Under the pieces are notes generated by a model, which did no database searches, was not told where the DNA came from, and was given only the letters and a program-made list of their open reading frames with translations. Below are positions 27,171 through 35,789 of a stretch of DNA of 64,000 nt, piece by piece; the stretch's first letter is position 1, and every line of letters starts with the position of its first letter. A program made the translations under genes and the position numbers. This DNA is from Mycobacterium sp. ITM-2016-00317. Its GTDB lineage: Bacteria > Actinomycetota > Actinomycetes > Mycobacteriales > Mycobacteriaceae. Where the stretch lies: contig NZ_CP134399.1 in NCBI RefSeq assembly GCF_002968295.1, positions 2,852,001 to 2,916,000 on the forward strand. The letters run 5' to 3'.

Positions 27171-28579
27171 GCGAGGACGGCACCTGGTCGGACGAAAGTG
27201 ACTGGGAGGTCGGGGCCGACGAGGTCGCCGACGCGATCGAGGAAGTCTCCGCCCCGCCGCCGGTGGTGGCGGTGGTCGGCAGGCCCAACGTCGGCAAGTC
27301 CACTCTGGTCAACCGGATCCTCGGCCGGCGCGAAGCGGTGGTGCAGGACATTCCGGGCGTGACCCGGGACCGGGTGTCCTACGACGCCAGCTGGTCCGGT
27401 CAGCGGTTCGTGGTCCAGGACACCGGCGGGTGGGAACCCGACGCCAAGGGCCTGCAGCAGCTCGTGGCCGAGCAGGCATCGGTGGCGATGCGCACCGCCG
27501 ACGCGATCATCTTCGTCGTCGACGCGGTGGTGGGCGCCACCGCCGCAGACGAAGCGGCGGCAAAGTTGTTGCAGCGCTCCGGGAAACCGGTGTTCCTGGC
27601 CGCGAACAAGGTCGACAACGAGCGCGGTGAGGCCGACGCGGCCGCGCTGTGGTCGCTGGGTCTGGGGCAGCCGCACTCGATCAGCGCCATCCACGGCCGC
27701 GGTGTCGCCGACCTGCTCGACGTCGTCATCGCCGACCTGCCCACGATCTCGGAGGTGGCCAGCGCCGGCGGGGGCGGTCCGCGCCGGGTGGCGCTCATCG
27801 GCAAGCCGAACGTCGGCAAATCCTCACTGCTGAACCGGCTGTCCGGTGACGAGCGGTCGGTGGTGCACGACGTCGCGGGCACCACGGTGGACCCGGTGGA
27901 CTCGCTGATCGAAATGGACGGCAAGCTCTGGCGTTTCGTCGACACCGCGGGTCTGCGCCGCAAGGTCGGCCAGGCCAGCGGGCATGAGTTCTACGCGTCG
28001 GTGCGCACCCACGGGGCCATCGATTCCGCCGAGGTCGCCATCGTGCTCATCGACGCGTCGCAGCCGCTGACCGAACAGGACCAGCGGGTGCTGTCGATGG
28101 TCATCGAGGCCGGCCGCGCGCTGGTGCTGGCCTTCAACAAGTGGGACCTGGTCGACGAGGACCGCCGCTACCTGCTCGACCGCGAGATCGATCTTCAGCT
28201 GGCGCAACTGCAGTGGGCGCCCCGAGTGAACATCTCGGCCAAGACCGGCCGGGCCGTGCAGAAACTGGTGCCCGCACTGGAGACCTCGCTGCAGTCCTGG
28301 GACACCCGGATCTCGACCGGGCGGCTCAACACGTTCTTCAAGGAGATCGTCGCCGCGACGCCGCCTCCGGTGCGCGGCGGGAAGCAGCCGCGGATCCTGT
28401 TCGCCACCCAGGCCACCTCGCGGCCGCCCACCTTCGTACTGTTCACCTCGGGGTTCCTGGAAGCCGGCTACCGGCGCTTCCTGGAGCGCAAGCTGCGCGA
28501 GACGTTCGGCTTCGAGGGCAGCCCGATCCGCATCAACGTCCGCGTCCGGGAGAAGAGGGGACCGAAGGCCCGGAGGTGA
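27167..28579 (+). CDS. der: Ribosome-assembly GTPase Der (EngA)
   Basis: 470 aa with two consecutive G domains: GRPNVGKST (about 39-47) with DTGGWE and NKVDN, and GKPNVGKSS (about 211-219) with DTAGLRRK and [11 protein letters not shown]-like C-terminal domain ends in [11 protein letters not shown]. Der is essential for 50S maturation. A 30-residue acidic N-terminal extension is typical of actinobacteria. ATG start overlaps cmk; last gene of the xerD-side core cluster. Confidence 0.95.
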   Translation: MSEDGTWSDESDWEVGADEVADAIEEVSAPPPVVAVVGRPNVGKSTLVNRILGRREAVVQDIPGVTRDRVSYDASWSGQRFVVQDTGGWEPDAKGLQQLVAEQASVAMRTADAIIFVVDAVVGATAADEAAAKLLQRSGKPVFLAANKVDNERGEADAAALWSLGLGQPHSISAIHGRGVADLLDVVIADLPTISEVASAGGGGPRRVALIGKPNVGKSSLLNRLSGDERSVVHDVAGTTVDPVDSLIEMDGKLWRFVDTAGLRRKVGQASGHEFYASVRTHGAIDSAEVAIVLIDASQPLTEQDQRVLSMVIEAGRALVLAFNKWDLVDEDRRYLLDREIDLQLAQLQWAPRVNISAKTGRAVQKLVPALETSLQSWDTRISTGRLNTFFKEIVAATPPPVRGGKQPRILFATQATSRPPTFVLFTSGFLEAGYRRFLERKLRETFGFEGSPIRINVRVREKRGPKARR

Positions 28580-28596
28580 CGGCGCCCGATCGCCGT

Positions 28597-28602
28597 TAGG
28601 CT
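28597..28602 (+). promoter_or_regulatory. -10 element for a probably leaderless permease mRNA
   Basis: TAGGCT (28597-28602) stands 7 nt before the GTG at 28610, the spacing expected when transcription starts at the first base of the start codon. Leaderless genes are common in mycobacteria. There is no clear Shine-Dalgarno before this GTG. No convincing -35 is visible. Confidence 0.4.
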
Positions 28603-28609
28603 GAGCCGG

Positions 28610-29392
28610 GTGTCCGTTCTCGACATGGTCCTCATCGCGCTCGCCGGTGTCGGCGCCGGTGCGATCAACGCGCTCGTCGGCTCCGGCACGCTGATCACCT
28701 TCCCGACCCTGGTGGCGCTCGGGTTCCCGCCCGTGACCGCGACGATGTCGAACGCCGTCGGCCTGGTCGCAGGCGGGCTGTCGGGCACCTGGGGATACCG
28801 ACGCGAACTGCGCGGGCAGTGGAGCCGGCTTCGCTGGCAGATCCCGGCCTCGTTCCTCGGCGCCCTCGGCGGGGCCTGGCTGCTGCTGCATCTGCCCGAG
28901 AAGGTGTTCACCCAGGTCGTCCCCGTGCTGCTGGTGCTCGCGCTGGCGCTGGTGGTGATCGGGCCGCGTATCCAGTCGTGGGCCAAGCAGCGGGCCGAGG
29001 CCGCGGGCCGCTCGCTCGACCACGTGTCGACGGCGAGGATGGTCGCGCTGGTGGCCGGCACGTTCGCGGTCGGCGTGTACGGCGGATATTTCACGGCGGC
29101 ACAGGGGATCCTGTTGATCGCCGTGATGGGTGCGCTGCTGCCCGACGACATGCAGCGGATGAACGCGGTCAAGAATCTGCTGTCGCTGATCGTCAACATC
29201 GTGGCCGCGGTGGCCTACACCGTGGTGGCGTTCGACCGGATCAGCTGGGCTGCGGCGGGCCTGATCGCGATCGGATCGCTGCTCGGCGGTTTCGCCGGCG
29301 CGCACTATGGCCGCCGGCTGTCCCCGGGCGCGCTGCGCGCGGTGATCGTCGTGGTCGGCCTCATCGGGCTGTATCGACTTGTCACCGTGTAG
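28610..29392 (+). CDS. TauE/SafE-family membrane permease (first of two)
   Basis: 260 aa with about eight hydrophobic segments and the family signature ALAGVGAGAINALVGSGTLITFPTLVALGFPP at the N-terminus (residues 8-40, given here in part) and a second half FAVGVYGGYFTAAQG. TauE/SafE proteins export or import sulfite, sulfoacetate or other organosulfur anions. Substrate is not certain from sequence. It lies 30 nt after der but with its own -10. A second, divergent family member follows 213 nt downstream behind a cysteine leader, supporting a sulfur role. Confidence 0.8.
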   Translation: MSVLDMVLIALAGVGAGAINALVGSGTLITFPTLVALGFPPVTATMSNAVGLVAGGLSGTWGYRRELRGQWSRLRWQIPASFLGALGGAWLLLHLPEKVFTQVVPVLLVLALALVVIGPRIQSWAKQRAEAAGRSLDHVSTARMVALVAGTFAVGVYGGYFTAAQGILLIAVMGALLPDDMQRMNAVKNLLSLIVNIVAAVAYTVVAFDRISWAAAGLIAIGSLLGGFAGAHYGRRLSPGALRAVIVVVGLIGLYRLVTV

Positions 29393-29434
29393 GCTGAACC
29401 GGATTTTGGGATCGACTCGATGATGGGAACCTCG

Positions 29435-29548
29435 ATGGCTGTTCGCGTGCTGGTCGCGCTGTCGCCGTCGGAGATTTCTGCGCTGGAGCCCTTCTGGCCG
29501 TCGCGTCGGCTGATGGCCTTCGACGAGTGGTGTTGTCCGCGTCCCTGA
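29435..29548 (+). CDS. Short leader ORF with tandem Cys codons (cysteine-attenuator type)
   Basis: A 37-codon ORF (42 codons from the in-frame ATG at 29420) ends FDEWCCPRP: two adjacent TGT codons lie four codons before the stop. It sits in the 213-nt gap before a TauE/SafE permease gene. Poly-cysteine small ORFs near the start of sulfur genes are an established class of cysteine-responsive attenuators in mycobacteria: ribosomes stalled at Cys codons when cysteine is scarce change downstream RNA folding and free the next gene's ribosome site. Here an 18-nt palindrome follows 22 nt after the stop. Function is inferred from codon content and position; the peptide itself is probably not important. 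Confidence 0.6.
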   Translation: MAVRVLVALSPSEISALEPFWPSRRLMAFDEWCCPRP

Positions 29549-29570
29549 CGCGCCCACCCGTAATCCCTCC

Positions 29571-29588
29571 GGTCGCCGCGCGGCGACC
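29571..29588 (+). promoter_or_regulatory. Palindrome between leader ORF and second permease gene
   Basis: GGTCGCCG CG CGGCGACC is an exact inverted repeat of 18 nt between the leader-peptide stop (29548) and the permease ATG (29606). A CCTCC at 29566-29570 and the GAAGG ribosome site at 29596-29600 flank it, so alternative pairings are possible. It is the natural candidate for the switch structure of a translation attenuator. Confidence 0.45.
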
Positions 29589-29605
29589 GCCTCCTGAAGG
29601 CAGCC

Positions 29606-30523
29606 ATGCGTTCGCTTCTCATCTTCACCTTCGTCGGAGTCGGCGCCCAGCTCGTGGACGGTGCCCTCGGCATGGCGTTCGGGGTCACCGCGACGACGTT
29701 GCTGGTGCTCTCCGGTGTGGGGGCGGCGCAGGCCAGCGCGGCGGTGCACCTCGCCGAGGTCGGCACCACGTTCGCGTCCGGGCTGTCGCACTGGAAGTTC
29801 AAGAACATCGACTGGACGCTGGTGGCCAAGCTCGGTGTGCCCGGCGCGGTGGGCGCCTTCCTGGGCGCCACCGTGCTGTCGTCGCTGTCCACCGAGCACG
29901 CCGCCCCGTTGATGGCGGCGATCCTGGTGGGCATCGGTGCCTATGTGCTGCTGCGGTTCTCGCTGCGCACGCCGTTGACCTTCGGGACGCGGGGGAGCAG
30001 TCACAGCGTCAAGTTCCTGGCCCCGCTCGGTCTGTTCGGCGGTTTCATCGACGCGTCCGGCGGTGGCGGCTGGGGTCCGGTGACCACCAGCACCCTGCTC
30101 TCCCAGGGCAAGACCGCGCCGCGGACGGTGATCGGTTCGGTCAGCGCGTCGGAGTTCCTGGTGGCGGTGTCGGCGTCGCTGGGCTTCCTGATCGGGTTGC
30201 GTCAGGAATTCCTGGAGAACTGGCCGGTGGTGCTCGGCCTGATGGTCGGCGGGGTGGTCGCCGCGCCGTTCGCGGCGTGGCTGGTGAGCCGGATCAGCCC
30301 GGCGCTGCTGGGCACTGCGGTCGGCGGCGTCATCGTGCTCACCAACAGCCAGAAGCTGGTGCACTTCTTCGATATTCAGTGGCCGTGGTCCACCGCGATC
30401 TACACGCTGATCGTCGTGGCCTGGGCGTCGCTGGTGGTCTACGCGTGGCGGGTGTCGCGGGCTCCGCAGGTGGCTCCGGAGTCCGCTGCGGCGGCGCCGG
30501 CCTCAGAACCGGTCGCGCGCTGA
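29606..30523 (+). CDS. TauE/SafE-family membrane permease (second), behind cysteine leader
   Basis: 305 aa, about eight transmembrane segments. N-terminal signature GVGAQLVDGALGMAFGVTAT and the second half GLFGGFIDASGGGGWGPVTT match the sulfite/organosulfur exporter group of TauE/SafE proteins (cysZ-like or sulfate-assimilation-linked). The C-terminal 20 residues are Ala/Pro-rich. ATG chosen with GAAGG 5 nt upstream. Its 3' end overlaps the convergent photolyase gene by 21 bp. Regulation by the upstream poly-Cys leader is inferred. Confidence 0.82.
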   Translation: MRSLLIFTFVGVGAQLVDGALGMAFGVTATTLLVLSGVGAAQASAAVHLAEVGTTFASGLSHWKFKNIDWTLVAKLGVPGAVGAFLGATVLSSLSTEHAAPLMAAILVGIGAYVLLRFSLRTPLTFGTRGSSHSVKFLAPLGLFGGFIDASGGGGWGPVTTSTLLSQGKTAPRTVIGSVSASEFLVAVSASLGFLIGLRQEFLENWPVVLGLMVGGVVAAPFAAWLVSRISPALLGTAVGGVIVLTNSQKLVHFFDIQWPWSTAIYTLIVVAWASLVVYAWRVSRAPQVAPESAAAAPASEPVAR

Positions 30524-31987
30524 CTCCTGCTCCAGCACCGCGTCGAGGTCGCTGAGCCGCTCCATCGAGGACACCGCGCGGCGGGTGCGCATGTTCCGCG
30601 CGAGTAGGTCGCGGTGGCGGTGGGTGAAGGCCCAGTAGCCGGCGGTGAACGGACACGCGTCGTCGCCGAGGCGTTTCTTCGGGTCATAGGCGCAGTCCCC
30701 ACAGTGGTCGCTCATCTTGTTGATGTACGCGCCGCCAGAGGTGTACGGCTTGGTGGCCAGCAGCCCGCCGTCGGCATGTTGACTCATGCCGACGACGTTG
30801 GTGGGCATCACCCAGCGGAACCCGTCGACGTAGGCGGTGGCGAACCAGTCGGTGAGTTCGTCGGGCCGGTATCCGCGCTGCAGCGCGTGGCTGCCGAGGA
30901 TCATCAGGCGTTGGATGTGGTGGGTCCAGCCGCGGTCACGGACGCCCTTGAGTGCGTCGTGCAGACACCGTGCGGTGACGGCGTCGGCGTCCAGGTCGGT
31001 CCACCAGTCCGGCAGCGGCGTGCGGGCGTCGAGTTCGTTGTGGTCGGTGTAGTCGGGGCCGAAATGCCAGTAGAGGTGCCACATGTACTCGCGCCAGCCG
31101 AGGATCTGGCGGATGAAGCCCTCGACGGCCGCCAGCGGCGCCTGCTTGTCCCGGTAGGCCTGTTCGGCTTTGTCCACAGCTTCGAGCGGGTGCAGCACGC
31201 CGAGGTTGAGCGGGACCGACAGCAGGGAGTGCGCCATCGCCCAGTCGTCGTCCATGATCGCGTCCTCGTACCGGCCGAAGTGGGGGAGTCGGTGCTCGAC
31301 GAACCGGGTCAGCGCGCGTTGGGCCTCGGCGGGGGTGACGGCGAACAGGCGCGGCCCGTCGGCGCCGACGGTGTCGAGATTCATCGCGTCGAGATCGTGG
31401 CGGACCTGGTCGTCGATGTCGTCCTCGCGGGGTTTGTACGGGGCGGGGACGTCGAGGGTGGTCTGCTTCTTGGGCGGGGACTCACGGTTGTCCTCGTCGT
31501 AGTTCCACCGGTTGCCGACAGGTTCGGAGCCGTTCATCAGCACGCCGAAGCGGCGGCGCTGGTCGCGGTAGAAGTCCTCCATCCGGAACCGGGTGCGCTC
31601 GCCGGCCCAATCTTGGAAATCCTTGCGGGACAACGCGAAGGTCGACGTCGGCAGGATATCGGCGACCAATCCCTTCTTCCTGAGCCGGTGCACGAAGAGT
31701 TCGGCGGCATGCGAGGTCGGTTCGTGGACGAGCGCGGGACGTTTGAACTGCGTGAGCGCGTCGGTGTAGGTGTCGGCCCGGAGCAGGGTGGCGCGGTCGC
31801 CGAGGTCGCGCTCGGCATGGCGCAGGGCCGAGAGCACGAGGTGCAGTTTCTGGCGGTGGTAGCGCCGCTTGGCCAGCGCTGATCGGGCTTCGATGAGGAC
31901 GATCTCGCGGTGGGCGTGCTCGCCGCCGTGGACGGCCGGGCCGAGCTGATCGGCGAACAACCACAGGGGAGTGTCATCGGCGCTCAC
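30503..31987 (-). CDS. Fe-S (6-4) photolyase / bacterial cryptochrome (PhrB, FeS-BCP family)
   Basis: 494 aa from a GTG start. The N-terminal alpha/beta domain (to about 130) begins WLFADQLGP; the C-terminal FAD domain includes HPLEAV, GWREYMWHLYW and THHIQRLMILG. Four cysteines at 341, 429, 432 and 445 have exactly the spacing of the 4Fe-4S ligands of Agrobacterium PhrB (350, 438, 441, 454), and the HH at 356-357 matches its catalytic His pair (365-366). The family repairs (6-4) photoproducts or acts as a light receptor. No LexA site or chaperone partner lies beside it. Convergent with the permease gene. Confidence 0.9.
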   Translation of the reverse strand: MSADDTPLWLFADQLGPAVHGGEHAHREIVLIEARSALAKRRYHRQKLHLVLSALRHAERDLGDRATLLRADTYTDALTQFKRPALVHEPTSHAAELFVHRLRKKGLVADILPTSTFALSRKDFQDWAGERTRFRMEDFYRDQRRRFGVLMNGSEPVGNRWNYDEDNRESPPKKQTTLDVPAPYKPREDDIDDQVRHDLDAMNLDTVGADGPRLFAVTPAEAQRALTRFVEHRLPHFGRYEDAIMDDDWAMAHSLLSVPLNLGVLHPLEAVDKAEQAYRDKQAPLAAVEGFIRQILGWREYMWHLYWHFGPDYTDHNELDARTPLPDWWTDLDADAVTARCLHDALKGVRDRGWTHHIQRLMILGSHALQRGYRPDELTDWFATAYVDGFRWVMPTNVVGMSQHADGGLLATKPYTSGGAYINKMSDHCGDCAYDPKKRLGDDACPFTAGYWAFTHRHRDLLARNMRTRRAVSSMERLSDLDAVLEQESARDRF

Positions 31988-32087
31988 CCCGCAGGGATGC
32001 CCCGAACCGCGACGACCACCGCGGTTGGGATTCCGGTGTCACGCTGATGTAAGCTTTCGACCGCTGCCGGCGATCCCGGCAGCGCCG

Positions 32088-32161
<74 letters not shown>

Positions 32162-32171
32162 CGTAGGTCAG

Positions 32172-32200
32172 AGGCGGTTTCCGGAGAACGGGAGCCGCCT
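32172..32200 (+). terminator. Terminator after tRNA-Pro
   Basis: AGGCGG (32172-32177) pairs with CCGCCT (32195-32200), with an inner CCG/CGG pairing, followed by TTCTCC. It stands 10 nt after the tRNA, where a short intrinsic-like terminator is expected. Confidence 0.6.
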
Positions 32201-32387
32201 TTCTCCATTCCGTAGTGCCTTGGCATACCGCCTTCAATGTCCCAACGCGTCGCCGAGGCCCTTTCACCCAAAGCGACGGCGTCGATGCCCCGCACAGATC
32301 TCCGGTGATGCGCGCCGACGGGTCAACGGGCGCGGTCTTGGTCCCCGCGCGCAGCGTGTGTTTCGAGGTTCGCGGCGTGCGTGCCTA

Positions 32388-32393
32388 CATAAT
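32388..32393 (+). promoter_or_regulatory. -10 element (CATAAT) for a leaderless small gene
   Basis: CATAAT ends 6 nt before the GTG at 32400 (context TGCCTACATAATGG). That spacing predicts a transcript starting at the start codon itself. There is no Shine-Dalgarno. Confidence 0.5.
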
Positions 32394-32399
32394 GGCCGG

Positions 32400-32588
32400 G
32401 TGTCGAAGCGTGCGGAGTACGTGTTCGCGTTGTATGAGGGTTCACTAGCCGATCCCGGCGACCGCAACCCGTACGCGGGTCAGTCGCTGGTTCTCGCGAA
32501 GCTGTGGATGCGTGGTTACATGCGGATGCTGCGGGTGCGGATCGAGACAGGGCCTGCGATGCAGCGCTCTCGAGGAGAGGTCGCCTAA
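32400..32588 (+). CDS. Small Rmf/CrpP-like protein
   Basis: 62 aa, starting MSKRAEYVFALYEGSLADPG. The pattern EGSLADPGDRNPY, then LAKLWMRGYMRML, resembles the Rmf/CrpP fold, in which a G-x-x-A stretch, a (C/N)PY and an (L/A)xxWxxGY follow at similar spacing. Ribosome modulation factor silences 70S ribosomes by dimerising them; other family members have unrelated proposed roles. The leaderless promoter just upstream supports it being a real gene. The similarity is short, so the functional call is tentative; the gene call is firmer than the family call. Confidence 0.45.
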   Translation: MSKRAEYVFALYEGSLADPGDRNPYAGQSLVLAKLWMRGYMRMLRVRIETGPAMQRSRGEVA

Positions 32589-32939
32589 CCCGCTCTGGCA
32601 GCAGTTCATCAGCGGCGCACAGCGCGAACGAATGCTGAACGTCTACCGCGGGCTGCGCGGCAGGGCATCGGCGACATTCTCGCCGTGGCGCACGAGCTTG
32701 ACGGCGCACCATAGAGCCAGCCTGGCTATGGCAGACGTGGTTGAACCGATTCGACCCGACAAATCACCACAGGCGGCGCTCAGCCCTGTGCCACATCATC
32801 AGCCCTGAAAGACGCCTTCCTGGCCGCCTGAGTGAGCCATGCTGGTCGCTCGATTGGTTGCCGTGATGTCGCGAGACACGGAATAGCAGCGGATCGACTT
32901 CAGGTCCGCGGTTTTCCGCTCGGGGACTATCAGGCCGCC
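32589..32939. other. Intergenic stretch with no recognised gene
   Basis: 351 bp between the small Rmf-like gene and the 3' end of the 13E12 gene. Short open frames occur but show no codon pattern or motif I can support. The phrase TCCTGGCCGCCTGAGTGAGC looks like a decayed gene end, but its origin cannot be told. Confidence 0.4.
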
Positions 32940-34423
32940 TCATTGTCGGGTGGTGCCCGGCCCGCCGGCTTGTCCGTGCTCGTCGGCCGTCGGGGGCTCG
33001 TCCGTCTCGGCGTCACTGATCGCAGCGCCGGGCACCACACTGTGGTTGTCGCGCAACAGCTCTGGCTCCTCGGGTGGACGGAGGAGGCGTTCGGGGCGGT
33101 GGTAGTTGTTGACGTGGGCTTGCCCCTTGTCCAGGTCGGGCGGGGGAATCCATTCCACCTCGCATCGCTCGTTCATCCGGGTGCTCCAACCACCCTCGGT
33201 GACCGACCGGTTGTCCGGCCCGCACGCCAGGCCGAGTTCGTCGATGTTGGTGTTGCCGCCGTCGACCCAATCGGCGACCACGTGATGGACCTGGGATCCG
33301 TAGGCGCCGACGGTGCAGCACGGTTTCGTGCAGCCGCCGTCGCGGGCGATCAGCATGATCCGCTGCGCCGGAGAGGCCAGCCGCTTGGTGCGGAACAGAT
33401 CCAACGCCGACCCGGTCGCGCGGTCGAACACCGCCAGATAGTGGTTGGCATGCCCGGCCATCCGGATGACGTCGGCGATCGGCAGGACGGTGCCGCCACC
33501 GCTGACACCGACTCCGGCCCGCGATTCCAGATCTTGCAACGTGGTGCGGATGATCACCGACACCGGCAACCCATTGAGCTTCCCGAGTTCCCCGCTCATT
33601 AGCGCAATACGACCGACCGCGACGAAGGCGTCGTGCTGGCGCTGGGCCAGGCTGCGTTGATCGTTGTCAATCTGGGCTTGCGAGGTGTGCCGGAAGTGCA
33701 GGGTTCGGGATCGTCGGGGTTACACATTCCGGGGGCGGCGTACTTGGCGAAGATCGCCTCCAACACCGCGCGGGCCTCCGGGGTCAACTGCGCAGTCATG
33801 GTGGTCATCGCGTCGGCGCCCTGCTTACCTAACGAGACGCCGCGCTTGCGGGCACGTTCGGTGTCATCAGGCTCCGGACCGTCCTGATCCATCAGGAACA
33901 ACGTCCGATCCGCGGAGTCCTTCAACTCCTTCGGGCCATTGCCCACCGCAGTACGCACCAGGTCGACCTCGAACTGCTCCCGGGTGGCGGTGTCCACCCA
34001 GCCCGGTACCTTCTTGCTCGATTTTCGGATCACTTCGACGTGTTCGGCGTTGATCCAGCCGCGCGCCTGGGCCATCGCAGTCGCCGGCAAAAGCGGCGGC
34101 AACGGCGGCCCGGTCAACGACCTCCGCGGTGCCAACACCTCGGCCTCGGCCAGCCGCCGGTGGGCCTCCGACCCCGAGATCCGCCACCGAGTCGTGAGGA
34201 CGTCTTTCCAGGACTTCGCGCCCATCTGCTGCGGAGTGGCCTCGGCCTGCAACCGCGCCAGCAGCCGGTGGCTCATCGCCGGTAGTTGGCACGACAGAGT
34301 CTCGAGGTCGTCCAGAACGGCAACAAGATCCGGCCGCGTCAGCAGATCCACCTCGTACGCGGCCACCTCCTCGAATGCAGCCCGCACCGCGCTGACCGCG
34401 CTTTGCAAGTCCCCACCCGCCAT
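32940..34423 (-). pseudogene. 13E12-repeat (DUF222-HNH) protein gene, frameshifted
   Basis: The first part (from ATG 34423, MAGGDLQSAVSAVRAAF) is a DUF222 domain; the second (to 32940) carries an HNH nuclease domain with QVHHVVADWVDGGNTN and LACGPDNR. They lie in different frames. The join is near 33685-33690, where reading passes from PEPCTSGTP to QAQIDNDQRSLAQRQHDAF; one missing base would repair it. Members of the 13E12 family occur as dispersed repeats in mycobacteria and several are LexA-regulated. A LexA-like box lies 4 nt upstream of the chosen start. Either a recent pseudogene or a sequence error. Confidence 0.85.
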
Positions 34424-34426
34424 ATA

Positions 34427-34442
34427 TCGAACATACATTCGA
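34427..34442 (-). promoter_or_regulatory. LexA (SOS) box upstream of the 13E12 gene
   Basis: On the plus strand TCGAACATACATTCGA; the mycobacterial SOS box is TCGAAC-N4-GTTCGA, so only one position differs. It ends 4 nt before the ATG at 34423 and overlaps an alternative upstream ATG (34438), which argues for the downstream start. LexA control of 13E12 genes is established for M. tuberculosis. Confidence 0.75.
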
Positions 34443-34778
34443 CCACCGACAAATCCAGTCCTTCAAGATGCTTCGACCCCGACGGTCGGGCTGCGATCGT
34501 CCGACATCGTCCGTTGGGATTCCGGTTCAGCAGTTGGTTGGAATACCCTGCAGCGCTGCCGAATACGGCGACCGAAATCGAACAGGCGAACCTGATGATC
34601 TGGGTGCGACAGCGCTCCGAGAGCGCCGTCGAACGCGGTGCCCCCCGCTATACCCCCTCGGACCTACATGCCCTGACGCGTGAGTTTCATGAACAAATTT
34701 CACAGTCTCCTCAGCCTTCATTCCGAGAACACAGATAACAATTGCGCTGCGCATCGTTCAGCTTTGAAGGGACATCCG

Positions 34779-35169
34779 TTGCGCATGCGCAAGGTGTTGG
34801 GTGCGGCGCTGACCGCACTGCGCTGTCCACAACGTCGTTGGCCGTGGCTGCACCGACCGCGCATGCCGGCACGGTGAATTGGGATGCGTTCGCGCACTGC
34901 GAATCCAGCCGCAACTGGGCCGCCAACACCGGCAACGGGGTCTACGGCGGCCTGCAGTTCTTGCCGTCCGCCTGGCGCGAACACGGCGGTGTTGGCTCGC
35001 CGGCGCAAACGCCACGTGAGTACCAGATCATGGTCGCCGAACGGGTCCTTCGCACGCAGGGGATCGGCGCTGGCCCGTCTGCGGCGCTTTCGCCCTTTCC
35101 CCGAGGTCGTCGGCTCCTGCCGGTACCGGCAGCGCATGGCCATCGCCCCCGACCGCAGATGAGACGTAG
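34779..35169 (+). pseudogene. Decayed copy of Rpf-like transglycosylase gene
   Basis: Compared with the intact copy at 35309, this copy needs two single-base additions: one near 34820 (GACCGCACTGCGCTG) and one near 35068 (GGCGCTGGCCCG against GGTGCCTGGCCTG). Frames then run 0, 2, 1 in order. The middle is well kept: CESSRNWAANTGNG and [16 protein letters not shown] with the catalytic Glu. The last 36 residues of the intact copy are absent, replaced by a short tail to a stop at 35167. Loss of the C-terminus points to true decay rather than only sequencing error. Confidence 0.75.
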
Positions 35170-35308
35170 GTCACCAGAAAGTTATGAACTTCTATCACAA
35201 TCTCCTCAACGTTCACTGAGAGATCAGCAGTAACAATGACGGTCATCCGAAATCGACCACCACGTCGGTGCGTGAGGTTCACACGTTCGGCGGCCGAGGG
35301 GGAATTCC

Positions 35309-35773
35309 GTGCACATGCTCCGAGGAGTAGGCGTGGCACTGACCGCGGCAGCGCTGTCGACGGCGTCGGTCGCGGTGGCAACGCCGAACGCTCACGCCAG
35401 CACCGTGAACTGGGACGCGGTCGCTCAGTGCGAATCCAGCGGCAACTGGGCGATCAACACCGGCAACGGGTTCTACGGCGGCCTGCAGTTTCTGCCGGCG
35501 ACTTGGCGGGAGCACGGCGGCGTCGGCTCCCCGGAACGAACTCCGCGCGAGTACCAGATACTCATCGCCGAGCGTGTGCTGCGCACGCAAGGTATCGGTG
35601 CCTGGCCTGTCTGTGGGGCGTTCGCTCTGTCCCCGAGGTCTTCGGCTCCTCCCGGTACCGGCAGCGCATGCCGGGTGATGTCCGGGATCCAGTTCGGCGT
35701 CGTGAACCTCGGCAGGATGTGTGCCGCGCTGACGAATCAGGCGCGCGCTGTCGCTTCCATGCTGGCCCGCTGA
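35309..35773 (+). CDS. Resuscitation-promoting-factor-like transglycosylase
   Basis: 154 aa. A signal peptide fills residues 1-33 ([24 protein letters not shown]). The Rpf domain follows directly: [20 protein letters not shown] with the catalytic Glu after Cys, [16 protein letters not shown], and a second Cys in WPVCGAF that should form the usual disulfide. Rpf proteins cleave peptidoglycan and help dormant cells resume growth. The short architecture (signal plus one domain) is like RpfC/RpfD/RpfE rather than RpfA or RpfB. GTG start at 35309; an internal ATG at 35315 is possible. No c-di-AMP riboswitch is evident upstream. Confidence 0.85.
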   Translation: MHMLRGVGVALTAAALSTASVAVATPNAHASTVNWDAVAQCESSGNWAINTGNGFYGGLQFLPATWREHGGVGSPERTPREYQILIAERVLRTQGIGAWPVCGAFALSPRSSAPPGTGSACRVMSGIQFGVVNLGRMCAALTNQARAVASMLAR

Positions 35774-35789
35774 GCCCGGCCCGGCACCG

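Larger units (their letters stand above)
34680..35773 (+). repeat. Tandem duplication of an Rpf-like gene with its upstream region
   Basis: Two units stand head to tail. Their upstream parts are alignable (TTCACAGTCTCCTCAGC in 34680-34742 and ATCACAATCTCCTCAAC in 35177-35237, both ending AACAAT), and the coding parts match over most of their length ([30 protein letters not shown]). The first unit has lost its C-terminal end and reading frame; the second is intact. Confidence 0.8.

Noticed and set aside
27824..30364. 846-codon open frame on the minus strand across der and both permeases
   Set aside because: Spans three real genes on the opposite strand; composition is Arg/His/Gln-rich as expected for an antisense frame of GC-rich genes.
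34680..35308. c-di-AMP (ydaO) riboswitch before the Rpf-like genes
   Set aside because: The intervals are too short and lack the conserved riboswitch core; only a shared CTCCTCA element is seen.
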